A stretch of 64,000 nt of DNA from Avena insularis (lineage: Eukaryota; Streptophyta; Magnoliopsida; Poales; Poaceae): NCBI GenBank assembly GCA_023614405.1, contig CM042687.1:237300292-237364291 (forward strand). Reading direction: 5' to 3'. How positions within the stretch are numbered: the stretch's first letter is position 1; each line of letters starts with the position of its first letter. Positions 1 through 11,112 of the stretch are shown here, piece after piece. The notes beneath the pieces were generated by a model. The model was not told the DNA's origin and searched no databases. It saw nothing but the letters and a program-made list of their open reading frames with translations. Position numbers and translations under genes: made by a program.

Positions 1-320
1 GTTTTTCTTTCTAAAACATTTTTCCATTTATTTTTCTGTTTTCTCCTTTTGTAAATCATTTTCAAATCTGTTTTGAACCATTCAAAATTACCAGAGTTTT
101 TGTAAAATATATAAAATAATCAGGGGACCCTATAATCCATTTGGGCTCCACACTTTTGTAGTTTTCAAATATTCAAAACCTTTTGAAGGTGTTTCAAATA
201 GAGAGGGAGATTAGGGTTTAGGGTGTTGATTTGTTTTCTTCAATGCACAATTTAAATGATGATGCTAATGAATGCACAAACAAAACCCTAATTAAAGATT
301 AACTAAAACTGGGGTGTTAC
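1..320 (+). mobile_element. 3' end of the 5' LTR of Ty3/gypsy element A
   Basis: This AT-rich non-coding stretch ends in CTGGGGTGTTAC at 309-320. That is the inverted counterpart of TGTAACACCCCAG, which opens the 3' LTR at 2379. The rest of this LTR lies left of the window. It runs straight into RNase H coding sequence, so the PBS, gag, protease and most of RT are missing. The last base of the expected ...GTTACA terminus also seems lost at the junction. Confidence 0.7.
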
Positions 321-820
321 TGTTTGAATGGACGGACAAATGCGAAGCGAGTTTTCAAGAACTCAAGAAGAGATTGATTTCAGCCCCAATTTTGATCATG
401 CCTGATATCACCAAACCCTTTGATGTGTATTGTGATGCATCCAAGATTGGTCTCGGATGTGTGTTAATGCAAGAAGCCAAGGTGATATCATATCTGTCCT
501 ACCAACTGAAGCAACATGAGCAGAATTACCCCATCCATGACCTAGAGTTAGCCGGCGTTGTTTTAGCCTTGAAAGCATGGTGTCATTACCTTATGGGTAA
601 TCGCTGTGAGGTTTACTCAGATCACAAGAGCCTGAAGTATATTTTTACTCAGAAGGATTTGAATATGGGGCAAAGGATATGGATAGAGTTAATGAAGGAT
701 TATGACCTTGACATTCACTACCACCCCGGCAAGGCCAATGTGGTAGCGGATGCTCTTAGTAGACTGCCGTGTAGATTAAACACCATGATTCTGAAAGAGC
801 AACCAAGTTTGCATAAGTAG
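321..820 (+). pseudogene. Ty3/gypsy pol fragment: RT connection and RNase H (element A)
   Basis: RNase H degrades the RNA strand of the RNA/DNA hybrid during reverse transcription in the virus-like particle. The reading opens just after the RT thumb ([17 protein letters not shown]). It then shows RNase H landmarks: CDAS near residue 40, [25 protein letters not shown] and VADALSR, which together carry the acidic catalytic residues. There is no true start codon; the sequence begins at the LTR fusion. The reading ends at a TAG (818-820), but the protein continues in the same frame afterwards, so this is a nonsense mutation rather than a natural terminus. Closest lineage by eye is chromovirus (Tekay/Del-like), as for element B. 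Confidence 0.85.
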
Positions 821-1333
821 TTGGAAGACTTTAGAATGGAACTAGTTAGTGAAGGATTCCTAGCTAGTATCGAACTTCAAACCACCTTGATAGATCAGAT
901 CAAGGAAGCTCAGAAAGGAAATGCTAGTATTGACGGAATTAAACATCGTATCAGTACAGTAAAGGTACCCGGATTTACGGAAGATGAAGAAGGAGTTTTG
1001 TGGTATCAAGGACAAATCTGTGTGCCCGCAGATTCAGAGTTGAAACAAGCCATTTTGCAAGAAGCCCATGATACTCTTTACTCCATTCACCCGGGAGGAA
1101 CCAAGATGCATCAGGATTTGAAGGAGCAATTTTGGTGGCATAAGATGAAGCGAGAAGTCGGAAGCTATGTCGCCAAATGTGATATCTGTCATAGAGTCAA
1201 AGCGGAGCATCAGAGACCCGTAGGACTTTTGCAACCTTTGCAGATCCCAGAATGGAAATGGGATCGGTTGGAATGGATTTCATCACCGGTTTGCCTATAT
1301 CTAGTAGAGGGAATGATTCTATTAGGGTCATAG
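821..1333 (+). pseudogene. Ty3/gypsy pol fragment: tether and H2C2 zinc domain of integrase (element A)
   Basis: This continues the upstream reading frame after the TAG at 818-820. It holds the spacer between RNase H and integrase and then the integrase zinc-binding domain: [46 protein letters not shown], an HHCC arrangement typical of Ty3/gypsy. Towards the end (after QIPEWKWDR) the frame is lost. The DNA after ~1262 encodes the expected catalytic-core start only in another frame, which indicates a one-base deletion. Integrase would insert the element cDNA into the genome; this copy cannot encode one. Confidence 0.85.
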
Positions 1334-2331
1334 TGGACAGACTATCTAAAGTAGCTCATTTCTTACCGATCAAGACCACTTATTAGAGCTCAAAGCTAGC
1401 ATAGTTGTACATTGCTAGAATAGTCAGTTTGCATGGGACCCCCAAGTACATTGTGTCGGATCACGGAACCCAGTTTACCTCAAGATTTTGGAAGAAGGTC
1501 CAAGAAGGATTAGGAACCAAGCTGAATTTAAGCACAGCTTATCACCCTTAGACTGATGGACAAACAGAGCGAGTAAACCAGATACTCAAAGATATGTTGA
1601 GAGCTTGTGTGTTGGAATATGGATCTAAATGGGAGGACTGTCTGCCTTTCGCAAAATTCTCATACAACATCAGTTACCAAGCCAGTTTGCAAATGGCCCC
1701 ATTTGAATTTATGTATGGAAGGAAGTGTCGTACCCCACTGAATTGGTTGGAAGTAGGAGGGAGTCAGATTTTCAAACCCGACATCCTACGAGAAGCTGAA
1801 GAGAAAGTTCACAAGATTCGTGAGCACCTTAAGACCGCCCAATCCAGACAGAAGAGTTATGCCGATAAGAGACGTCGAGATATAGCCTTTAATGTAGGAG
1901 ATTTTGCGTATCTGAAAGTATCACCCTTGAATGGAATGCAGCGTTTCCAACTCAAAGGAAAGCTTGCCCCCAGATACATTGGACCCTTCAAGATTCTAAG
2001 TCGCCGAGGAGAGGTATCCTATCAGATAGAACTTCCAGAAGAGATGTCAGCGGTACATGATGTGTTCCATATCTTGTTACTTCGGAAGTGTTTAGAAGTC
2101 CCCGAAACGACGGAAGTTTTCAAGAATATCGATCACAAAGATGTGGAGATCAACCCAGACCTGACCTATCGTGAAGAACTTATTCGTCTTTTGGAAGAAG
2201 ATTTCCGGACCACCAGGACCAGAAGTATCAAGTTTCTTAAAATCCAATGGAGCAACCATATTGAAGAAGACGCCACTTGGGAGCGCGAGGATTACATGAG
2301 GAAGGAGTTTCCAAATCTTTTTAGTGCATAG
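1334..2331 (+). pseudogene. Ty3/gypsy integrase core and chromodomain-like C-terminus (element A)
   Basis: From ~1334 to 1593 the integrase core is readable but holds in-frame stops, at ~1384, ~1402 and ~1549 by eye. Core landmarks include SDHGTQFTSRFW (second catalytic Asp) and TDGQTERVNQ (catalytic Glu). From 1594 a 245-residue open stretch covers the end of the core (LPFAKFSYNISYQAS, MAPFEFMYGRKCRTPL), the GPF/Y-type module (GKLAPRYIGPFKILSRRGEVSYQIELP) and a tail, LTYREELIRLLEEDF...IKFLKIQWSNH...ATWERED. The tail resembles the chromodomain-like C-terminus of plant chromoviruses. It ends at a natural stop (2329-2331) shortly before the PPT. Confidence 0.85.
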
Positions 2332-2360
2332 TTTTTCCTGAATATCGGGACGAGATTTTG

Positions 2361-2378
2361 TTTAAGGGGGGAAGGTTT
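2361..2378 (+). other. Polypurine tract of element A
   Basis: The purine run AAGGGGGGAAGG lies about 30 bp after the pol stop and immediately before the TGTAACACCCCAG LTR start. It is the expected plus-strand primer site for reverse transcription. Confidence 0.8.
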
Positions 2379-4700
2379 GTAACACCCCAGAAATATTAAT
2401 GAAGATCATTCCCTAAATAATCAAGAGTAGGGTTAACAAAATCTTTTATTAATTAAATCCAAATCTTTATGCTTGTGTGTATGAATGCTTGCAATGCCAT
2501 GTTTGATTGTTGTAAATGATGAGAAATGGTTTAAAGATAAAAACCATATCATCTAGATCAATATCAAATCAAAACAAAACAAAATAAATGAAAAATATGA
2601 GGCATAAGACCTAATGATCATTTCTGCCAAAGTTAACCACTAGCTCACTTTGAGCATCTCTAGCAACTAATCTCAAACAGAAAATTTCCCATTCCTTTTC
2701 ACCCCTTGTTAGACCTAGTAACACTGAACCAAATGGAACTCACCAACCTTGCAGAAACATTTTCAAACTCTTTTGAGAGGCAATTAAAATTTGAATCTAT
2801 CTCATATGTTAAGATAGCCAATTTTGGAAAACCACTCAAACTAACACCCCTTGGCAAACCATTCCACCCAGAGACTATCAAGATTAGTATAAGTTCACCC
2901 ACCAAAAATCATTGAATTTGGTGATGATTATGTTTATGCAGCCATTTGATCAAACACTTGGTGATCACACTACAGCTACCAACTATCTACTATTTGTGAT
3001 CAATCAATTGCTCATACTTTGTACTCAAAATCTTTACTCTAGATCACCCACAATCATCCCCAGTACCCAGACGTGCAATTGAGCCATTCATATTCATTGC
3101 CTTGATGAATGCCAATGGTACCCGAGCTCACCATGTCACTTGGACATGGACAACATGCCACAGGCCGCGCCTCACTCGCTCGCAATGTCTAGCTAGTAGC
3201 GGCGACCTCACCGCCCCTCTCTGATGACCCCTCGACCAATGGCAAGACGCGGATACCCTAGAATGATAGTGCCCATTTAAGACACGGACATGCCGAGAGC
3301 ACGACGGTGCGCTGAATCCGCCTCACGTATACACGTCGCGACTCGACCTCTCCGCCCGTACTCGCAACCGCGACGTCACCAGCCACCGCTGAGACATGCC
3401 CATTGGCCACCGTGTGACCCCTTGACCACCGTACTCGCTGACGAACACCACCTTACCCGCACAGAGCGCCAACGTCGCCCGACCAACTGAGACCGCCCCT
3501 TCTCGAGCCACCACTCGCATGACGATTGCCACACCCAAACACGTCGACCCATTCCCTTCTCCATGCCTAGCTCGACTTGTAGCAACGTCGCCGACGAGCC
3601 CTGACCACGCTGCACTGCCTTACCCTCGAGGGTATAAATAGAGACCACCCACAGCCTCAATCTTCACACCATTCTACTCCTCTCTCACTTAGAAACACCC
3701 ATGAACTGTTCTCGGAGCAAGGCGAGCACCCTGTCACCGGAATTTGATCGGAGTCCGCTTCTGCAGCGAGGGAAAGGCGCCATCGATTGGAGCCACCCCA
3801 GGAGCTGCCATGACCGCCATTCGACTCGCCGTCATTGACAAGCTCGTTCGCCCACACCACTGACCCTATCTAGAGCCCTGGTAAGCCCACAGCCACCCCC
3901 GCCGTGCCGCTAGGTCATAATCTCATCGGAGCGCCACGACATAGACGATGAACCTAGACCGTAGATCGTGTTGTAATCATAGGGCTAATATTGATCGATA
4001 CCGCTTCGTGTTAGATGACCCTCTAACACGTGGGACCAGCCTGAGTGAGCCTGCTGCACGCGCTGTGCAGTTGGGCCAGCCCAGTAATGTTTCTCGCGCG
4101 AGCCCAGTAGTTCAAATCTAATCTTTTTCTTATTATTCAAAAACCTTCTCAGTGGTGAACTTTAAAAATCAATTCAGAGAGATTCACTACACCAAATTGA
4201 ATGAATCCAATTTTTTTTGAAAGTAGACGAAAATCTCTAATCACTCCCATTAGATTCAAATAGTTTGAAACTATGGATCACCCTCAGTAAAAATAACAAG
4301 CCAGTAGCTTTTGCAACTTCAAACATTTTTCTAAAATCAACCATAAGTGATTTTGAGTTGATTCCAACACTCAAAAATCACATTTAACAAGACCTTTCTG
4401 AATATGTAAAAATCTACATACTTACATCCAGTAGTCCTGGACCAAAACTAAAAGAATGACTTCTAGTTATTTTTAGCCACTTAAATATTATTAAAAAGTA
4501 GTGTTAAACTTTATAAATTAGGCCAACCACTCTAAACCACATTCCCAAGTATTATAGTATGTGGTGATGACATGTGTCAATATGATCCCATATTTTTAAT
4601 TTGGAGAATATTAAATCCTAAGCAACTTTTCAATGAGTAGAAATTACTTTCCTAAAAATAAGATAAATAAAATCTTATCACCTTTTTGGTTTGTTTGATA
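2379..4700 (+). mobile_element. 3' LTR (5' part) of element A
   Basis: The LTR starts with TGTAACACCCCAG right after the PPT. An AT-rich U3-like part comes first, then a GC-rich block (~3120-4060) with a TATA box, then AT-rich sequence again. The tail seen at 1-320 was not found further right, so this LTR is truncated or interrupted. The right limit given here is approximate. Small ORFs in the GC-rich block (for example 3376-3660 on the minus strand) have no recognisable domain and are not treated as genes. Confidence 0.6.
3628..3641 (+). promoter_or_regulatory. Predicted LTR promoter TATA box (element A)
   Basis: GGGTATAAATAG is a good plant TATA box. It sits in a GC-rich part of the LTR and is followed about 30 bp downstream by a pyrimidine/A-rich stretch (CCTCAATCTTCACACC) suited to transcription start. 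Position and orientation match the element's own promoter. Activity is inferred. Confidence 0.55.
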
Positions 4701-6264
4701 GAGATGATGCTAGATCATCTAGTGTGACCCTTGTTTGATAAATAGAAGTAGATAAGTATTGTTTGGTGATGGTGTACCTTGTATTTATTTATAGACGCTA
4801 GTATCAATCCGGGCTACGACGAGAAGGAATTCTACGACGACCAGAAGAGAACTTAGACCACCTTACTAATCAAGGCAAGCTAAGCTATACCTTGCAAGCT
4901 ATACTGAGCAAGCTACATTGTGCAAGCCTTATTATGCAAGCCTTTGTGATACCCTTTTTTACTATACCAAATCCTAGTTTTACTTGCAAGCTTTATTTTT
5001 CGCAAAGTTGTTCCGTAGCTAATTAATTGGATGATTAGTCGATATTGAGGAAGGTGTCCCAAGAGCTTGGAACTTTTTGAAATAAATACACCAGCTTCGT
5101 ACCCTACAATTTGTGACACCCCCATCTGATAAATGCAGTGCTAAATTAAACTTGATCGCTAGTTGGGAACAAATAATTAAGAAAACCTTGGAATGATTAG
5201 TCATTCTACTAAAATTCTTTGACATGTGTTATGGACACAATGACTTTGAAGATGATGGTTAATGAAAGGATGTGATTTGACTTTGATAAAAACTGATAGT
5301 TGGGTTCGGATGCGATACCATTCCAACATTTACCATACAACTACAATACCCGAATTTGGGTAGGGCTTGACTAGAAGTTTATATGTCTTAGTATGGGTTC
5401 CCTCGCGGAACGAGGTGAGCTGAGGCTACCTTGTGAATGTGAATTTCCACCTATGAAGTGCACAAGATGACATATGGTCATGGTTGGAGGCCAAACTCAT
5501 AGGGAAGGTGCCTATACTAGGTTGTGTAATTGAAAGATTAAGATTGATTATCACATACTAAGTATGATGATTCAGGATTGTTCCTGACGGATGTATCGAA
5601 TGTCGTGGTGAAAGTGTACCACCTCTGCAGAGTGTCAAACTATTTGAATATCCGCGTCCGCGGTGATGGATAGTTGGATGGCCATACTGTTCCATTGTCA
5701 GATGTTTTCCAAATGACCCGTGACTGAAAGATGACCTTGACTTGACCCCAGAAGTTGTGGAAAAGAAGTTAGGTTCCCGTCTAACAAATCTAGAGAACTA
5801 AAGCTAGAATTTTACTCCTAGACACTGGTTGAAATAAAATTGGCTTATGGCAAACAAACCTAGAGCTTAAGAATCCCATAGAATGGCCTTACTGCTTTAG
5901 TGAAAGTTTGCGAGTACTTCGAAGTACTCATGGATTTGTCCCTGGCTATTCCCATGGCCAGACTATGAAGGAGAGTACGAGGAACAAGGACAGCAGGACA
6001 CTTACGATAACTAGGATCATCTCCCATCATCAGCATTGCCTGTGACCCTTAAGATGGAGCCTTGACTACGCTACCCTTATTATTATTCTGCTGCTTTGAT
6101 TGTAATCAGACTTGATCATGAGATCAACTATTCGTAAGACTATTATGGTTTGTAATGGATGATGAACTATGGTACCAATCTGTTATGTCTCGCAAAAATG
6201 GTAATCCAAGGATTGCGATGTACGGCATAACAGGCATCTGGGATTAAAAATCCGGGTGTTGACA
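4700..6264 (+). mobile_element. LTR fragment of a second Ty3/gypsy family, ending CCGGGTGTTGACA
   Basis: This is non-coding sequence with LTR character. Its right edge, AAAAATCCGGGTGTTGACA at ~6246-6264, is a gypsy-type LTR terminus, and the DNA changes exactly there to a different LTR family. An alternative reading is a reversed LTR from 5112 (TGTGACACCCCC) to 6264, but the 5-bp flanks (CAATT and CTATG) do not match as a TSD. The left boundary is uncertain. No PBS, PPT or coding domain of this family is present. Confidence 0.45.
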
Positions 6265-7270
6265 CTATGGGTCAATACAGTAGCTAGATGGTTGTTTCTC
6301 CTCCTTTGTGCTATCATGTTTAGATATTGTGAGCTCCATTTATGATCAAATCATCTATTTGTAATCATATGTTGTGTTTGCGGGGATCTGATGGATATTG
6401 AGATTGCTATGTCATATTGATTATTGATTCTATCTTGTCTTATTGATTATTGATTCTATCATGTCTGTTTTGTTTGAGATCTTGCATGCTCTCCATTTCT
6501 AGTAGCTATCTTCGCCAAGTAGATGCTAGTGACTCTGAGAGGGAGTATTTATGCTCGATAGTGGGTTCATGCCTCTATTAAATCTGGGGAAGTGACAGGA
6601 ATCTCTAAGGTTATAGATGTGTTGTTGCTACTAGGGAGAAAACAACAATCTTTTGTTCATAGAACAATTGTATTATTACACACATTGCTTAATGCAGTTA
6701 TCCGTTGCGTGCAACTTAATACTGCAGGGGGTTCGGATGATATCTTGAAGGTGGATTACTAGTCATAGATGCAGTTGGATGGTGGTCTATGTATATTGTT
6801 GTAATGCCCAATCAAATATCATAGGACTCATGAATGTCTAGTATTTGCATTGTTATGCCTTGCTCAGTCCTGTCAATTGCCCCGCTGTAATTTGTTTACC
6901 CAGCATGTTATGTTATTTATCTTAAGAAGAACACCTCTAGCGAGCCGTGGACCCCGGTCCAATCTTTACCATTGATAAATCATCTACTGTTATTGTTTAC
7001 TTTTTGCAAGCAACCATTACCTTCCACACTATACATTTAATCCTTTGTTTTTAGCAAACTAGTGATATTGATAACCTCACTTTAAGTTGGGGCAAAGTCT
7101 TGAGTTTGTATTGTGTAGGATTCCAAGTTGTTAGCAACACCTTGGAGTTGTTTCCTTGCTCCTACTGGTTTTATAACCTTGGTTTCATAACTGAGGGAAA
7201 ATTTGCCGCTGTGCTCATCATACCTTCCTCTTGGGGTCTCCCAACGAAGTTCTATAACTGAGCCACGTCA
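6265..7270 (+). mobile_element. 5' LTR (truncated at its start) of a non-autonomous gypsy-like element
   Basis: This ~1.0-kb stretch is repeated with modest divergence at 9982-10995. Shared landmarks include CTATGGGTC, GAGGGAGTATTTATG, GTGGACCCCGGTCCAATC-like text and ACTGAGCCACGT. The copy starts abruptly at 6265 next to the foreign LTR end, and the matching DNA left of 9982 has no counterpart here, so the 5' end is cut off. It ends in CACGTCA shortly before the PBS. Confidence 0.75.
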
Positions 7271-7280
7271 TGATATTTTC

Positions 7281-7298
7281 TGGCGCCGTTGCTAGGGA
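7281..7298 (+). other. Primer-binding site TGGCGCCGTTGCTAGGGA
   Basis: This 18-base site closely resembles the TGGCGCCGTTGCCGGGGA PBS of many grass gypsy elements, usually assigned to tRNA-Asp. It lies about 10 bp after the LTR end and fixes the element's orientation as plus. Confidence 0.8.
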
Positions 7299-7485
7299 GT
7301 TAAGGACAGCTTCACAAGGGGAGTCTTTCACAACAATTCTCTTTACTTTGTTTTTATTTTGCTTAGCTTTGCTTGCTTCCTTTTATCAAAAATTACAAAA
7401 AAATTAGTTTCATTTGTTTTCCTTTTTCTTATCAAAAACACAAAAACATTAGTTCTTTCTCTAGTTGTCACCTTTCTATTACACC

Positions 7486-8053
7486 ATGTTGATCCCTAAG
7501 TTCACCATGAAATACCTTTCAATAGGTACTGGCTCTGTAATTGGGAAAGAAAATATTGAAGAGTTCTTTAATCATATTAGCAAACATGAGGATATTGAGG
7601 ATAGATTTAGCAGAACTAGACGCTAATTACGAAATTGTTGCAGCTTCTTTAGTTCAGATGTTGGAGGCTGGGTTTGTTAACCTTAACCCCATGATGCAAA
7701 TAATGTTTCTTAAACTTAAAGATATTGAAGATACTGAAAAAAGAGACTTTATTCTGGAAACTTTGTTAAAGAAGTTCAATAATGTTGCTAAGGAAGCTAA
7801 AAAGTTCTTTGATCATTTTAATATGCTAGGATCATGTGTAGATGTTATGGGTACATTAGAAAAGTTAGATAAAACCAAACCCAATGGAGAGGAAATTAAA
7901 ATACCCATACCTTTTAAAGTGGTAGGAATGCATGAAGCCTTAGAAAATAATTTTGATTGGATTATTCCTGAAAATTCGTTTGATGAAACACCTTTCTTAG
8001 TTGAAGAAATTTCAAGTATTGATCTTAATGCTTCTTTATTTGAAAATAATTGA
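7486..8053 (+). pseudogene. Short gag-like ORF of the non-autonomous element, frameshifted
   Basis: An ATG at 7486 opens a reading that begins MLIPKFTMKYLS and runs to a stop near 7626. A second frame is then open to 8053 (YEIVAASLVQMLEAGF...DASLFENN). The two parts look like one gene split by a frameshift. The product is rich in Lys, Glu and Phe, with amphipathic helical stretches (LKDIEDTEKRDFILETLLKKF) and no zinc knuckle, protease or RT motif. Position right after the PBS leader suggests a degenerate gag-like protein, which is inference; I recognise no catalytic family. No other coding sequence lies between the two LTRs, so mobilisation would need proteins from another element. Confidence 0.5.
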
Positions 8054-9822
8054 TTCTTGCTTCTTATGCCTAACTTAAAGGCGTTAAGAAAAGTACTTCT
8101 TGGGAGATAACCCAATAGTTTTCTTGAGTCTTGGAAGTTATTAGTTCTGTAATAACCTCTCTTTATCCTTTTTTTATTTGATTTGTGTGCCAAGAATAAC
8201 CTCTAATAGGAGAGAAGTAAGATTTGGGGAAGTTGTTGTCCCGAAACAGATTTTTGTGCTTCATTGTAAAAATTTGTGAAAAATCTTTGTATGTCGGATT
8301 GAGCTGTAATTTTCTGAGTAAATCCCTAGGTTGTTAACTAACTTTAGTTAGTTTATTTGAGCAACATAAGGTCTTTGAAAAAATCGGTTTTTACCTGCTG
8401 GTCTGTTTTGACAGATTTCTGCCATCATTTGCATTTTCTTCTTATCGATTTCTTTTTGAGTTATTTTGGGTGAATTAAGATTTTTAAGGGAAATGCTTCA
8501 GTAACTTGTGTTCTTAATGGAAGTTTTTCTGTGTTGATACTAAACCCAAAAGGTTTATTACTTTTGAATGCACAAATGTTGCTACTGAAGATTGTCTGAA
8601 GTTTTGTATGAAGGAAATTTTCAAGTGTAGGGGAAGAATGATGTAATAAGATGAAGAATGTACAAAAGCTTAAGCTTGGGGATGCCACCCGATGCCACCC
8701 TAAGAAATATTCAAGAGGAACAAGCGTCAAAGCTTGGGGATGCCCAAGGCATCCCCTTCTTCATCAATAAAAATCTCAGGTCCCTTTCTAGACACTTCGT
8801 TTTTATTGTTTCATGCACTGTTGTGTTGTTCTTGGAGCGTCTTAGTTTTCATTTTTGGTTTTCGTTTGCTTAGTTTGCTTGAATAAAGTAGTTGTACCCC
8901 CACTTTCGTTGTGTTGTTTCAAATAAGTTGATTGGTGTTGGAAAAGATTAGAAAGTTTCATGCTTATAGTGGTACAAAAGAGAGCTTGCTTTGACTGTGG
9001 CTTAGACTTTATCATTTCGTGCTAGACGTTGTTTTCACCTCATGCTTAGTGATTATTTTTGTAGCATGACTTGTTCCAAACCACTGAGATTTCTTAGTGT
9101 GCCTTGAAGGAATCATGTGTTGTTTTATCGTACAAAAGCATAATATTATGGTATTATCCTTTGATGCTTCGTTTGGGTTGACTTGGCACATGCTCACACC
9201 ATGTTATGACTATGAACCAGTCACCTTAGCCTCTATGATCATTTAGTTTTTGACTTGTGGTAACACTTTATGCTTTGATTGATAATGTTTTGTCGCTCTG
9301 CATGATTATGGTCATTATTGCTCTCTTAGTTGGTCGCTCCCAGTCTTTTGCTAGCCTCCACTTGTATTGAGTAAGATCTACTCATGCATCGAACTCCCAA
9401 GAAACCAAGTTATTCCAAAGTGGCCACTATAAATTCCTATGCATGGTGTGTTAGACCATTTCAAGTAAATTCTTGTTTTATCTACCTTGCAATTAAAATA
9501 TCACTTTGTTATGTGAAAATTAGTGATTAAAGCTCTCACAAACTTGATGGCACACTTTATTTTTCTTGCCCATAATAAACTTGAACCATTGTGTCATCTA
9601 TGTCAACACATGTACATATTACCCAGTTGATATCATGCTCTTTTGTTTATGGATGTCGGCGGTGTGAAATAAAAGAGGAGCTTGTAAGTCCATGGAGTTA
9701 TGTATATGTGTTAGAGAAACGCCTGGGCCGCTAGCCTAAGCCATGCCTAATCATGGTGAAAACTTGCAGCATCACCATAGTGAGCAATCTATGAAGCATT
9801 CTTCTTATAAAAAAAGAGAGAT
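8054..9822 (+). other. Non-coding interior of the non-autonomous element
   Basis: I see no supported gene here. Open frames such as 8461-8730 (minus) and 8658-8873 (plus) lack domains. The stretch contains a duplicated block (AAGCTTGGGGATGCC at 8671 and 8730) and the hairpin listed separately. Confidence 0.6.
8736..8756. other. Perfect 9-bp inverted repeat (possible RNA hairpin)
   Basis: GGGGATGCC (8736-8744) and GGCATCCCC (8748-8756) pair perfectly around a CAA loop. The stem is GC-rich and would fold strongly in the element's RNA. It sits in non-coding interior sequence about 700 bp after the gag-like ORF. A role in packaging, dimerisation or RNA stability is possible but only inferred. 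Confidence 0.6.
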
Positions 9823-9872
9823 AGAAAAAAGAGAAGAGAAAAAGAAAAAAAAGAGGAAAGAAGAGAAAAAGG
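9823..9872 (+). repeat. 50-base uninterrupted purine run (PPT candidate)
   Basis: A run of A and G only, about 100 bp left of the aligned start of the 3' LTR. It may contain the true polypurine tract, in which case the 3' LTR starts near 9873 rather than 9982. It may also simply be a purine microsatellite. Confidence 0.55.
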
Positions 9873-9981
9873 CACCATTTTCCCATGGTAAATAAGAAGA
9901 TTGCTAATATGCTCATTTTCTGTTGCCTTGTTCATCACCATGCCAGCCTCCGGTATGATGCATGAGTATTTCACCCTTGGA

Positions 9982-10995
9982 CTATGGGTCCATACAGTAG
10001 CTAGATGGTTGTTTCTCCTCCTTTGTGCTATCATGTTTAGATCTTGTGAGCTCCGTTCATGATCAAGATCATCTATTTGTAATCATAGATGTTGTGTTTG
10101 TTGGGATCCAATGGATATTGAGATTGCTATGTCAGATTGATTATTGATTCTATCATGTCTTATTGATTATTGATTCTATCATGTATGTGTTGTTTGAGAT
10201 CTTGCATGCTCTCCGTTGCTAGTAGCTATCTTGGCCAAGTAGATGCTAGTGACTCCAAGAGGGAGTATTTATGATCGATAGTGGGTTCATGCCTCTATTA
10301 AATCTAGGGAAGTGACAGGAATCTCTAAGGTTATAGATGTGTTGTTGCTACTAGGGAGAAAACAACAATCTTTTGTTCATGGAACTATTGTATTGTTTAC
10401 TTTACAACATGTCTTAATGAAGTTATCCGTTGCTTACAACTTAATACTAGAGGGGGTTCGGATGATAACCTGAAGGTGGATTACTAGTCATAGATGCAGT
10501 TGGATGGCGGTCTATGTACATTGTTGTAATGCCCAATCAAATCTCATAGGACTCATGAATGTCTAGTATATGCATTGTTATGCCTTTCTTAGTCATGTCA
10601 ATTGCTCCGCTGTAATTTGTTTAGCCAGCATGTTATGTTATTTATCTTAAGGAGAACACCTCTAGTAAATTCTGGACCCCGGTCCAATCTTTACCATTGA
10701 TACATCATCTACTATTATTGTTTACTTTCTACAAGAAACCATTACCTTCCACACTATACGTTTAATCCTTTGTTTTCAGCAAACCAGTGAGATTGACAAC
10801 CTCATTGTAAGTTGGGGCAAAGTCTTGAGTTTGTATTGTGTAGGATTCCAAGTTATTAGCAACACCTTGGAGTTGTTTCCTTGCTCCTACTGGTTCGATA
10901 ACCTTGGTTTCATAACTGAGGGAAAATTTTCCACTGTGCTCATTAGACCTTCCTCTTGGGGTATGCCAACGAAGCTCTATAACTGAGCCACGTGA
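9982..10995 (+). mobile_element. 3' LTR of the non-autonomous gypsy-like element
   Basis: Matches 6265-7270 along its length with scattered substitutions and small indels, ending at ACTGAGCCACGTGA. The next bases (CGATGGAGGG) are unrelated to the PBS region. The true LTR probably extends left of 9982, because the other copy is truncated there. Right flanking DNA belongs to the start of the Tat-1 antisense ORF, so this element lies in or against Tat-1. Confidence 0.75.
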
Positions 10996-11112
10996 CGATG
11001 GAGGGCACGCGTTAGGGCAAGTAAATCGACAGTTCTGCGTCATCGTCTTTTTCCTTTTATACTGCTGGAGGACTATGGTAATTTTCCCCTTGCCATTTGC
11101 TTTCTTTGTTCT

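Noticed and set aside
3290..3860. Several small ORFs in the GC-rich part of element A's 3' LTR
   Set aside because: GC-rich sequence opens frames by chance. There is no domain, and the TATA box and LTR position explain the block.
5112..6264. A complete reversed solo LTR (TGTGACACCCCC to GTGTTGACA)
   Set aside because: Flanking 5-mers (CAATT and CTATG) do not match. The ends resemble each other only loosely, so it is kept as an LTR fragment of uncertain limits.
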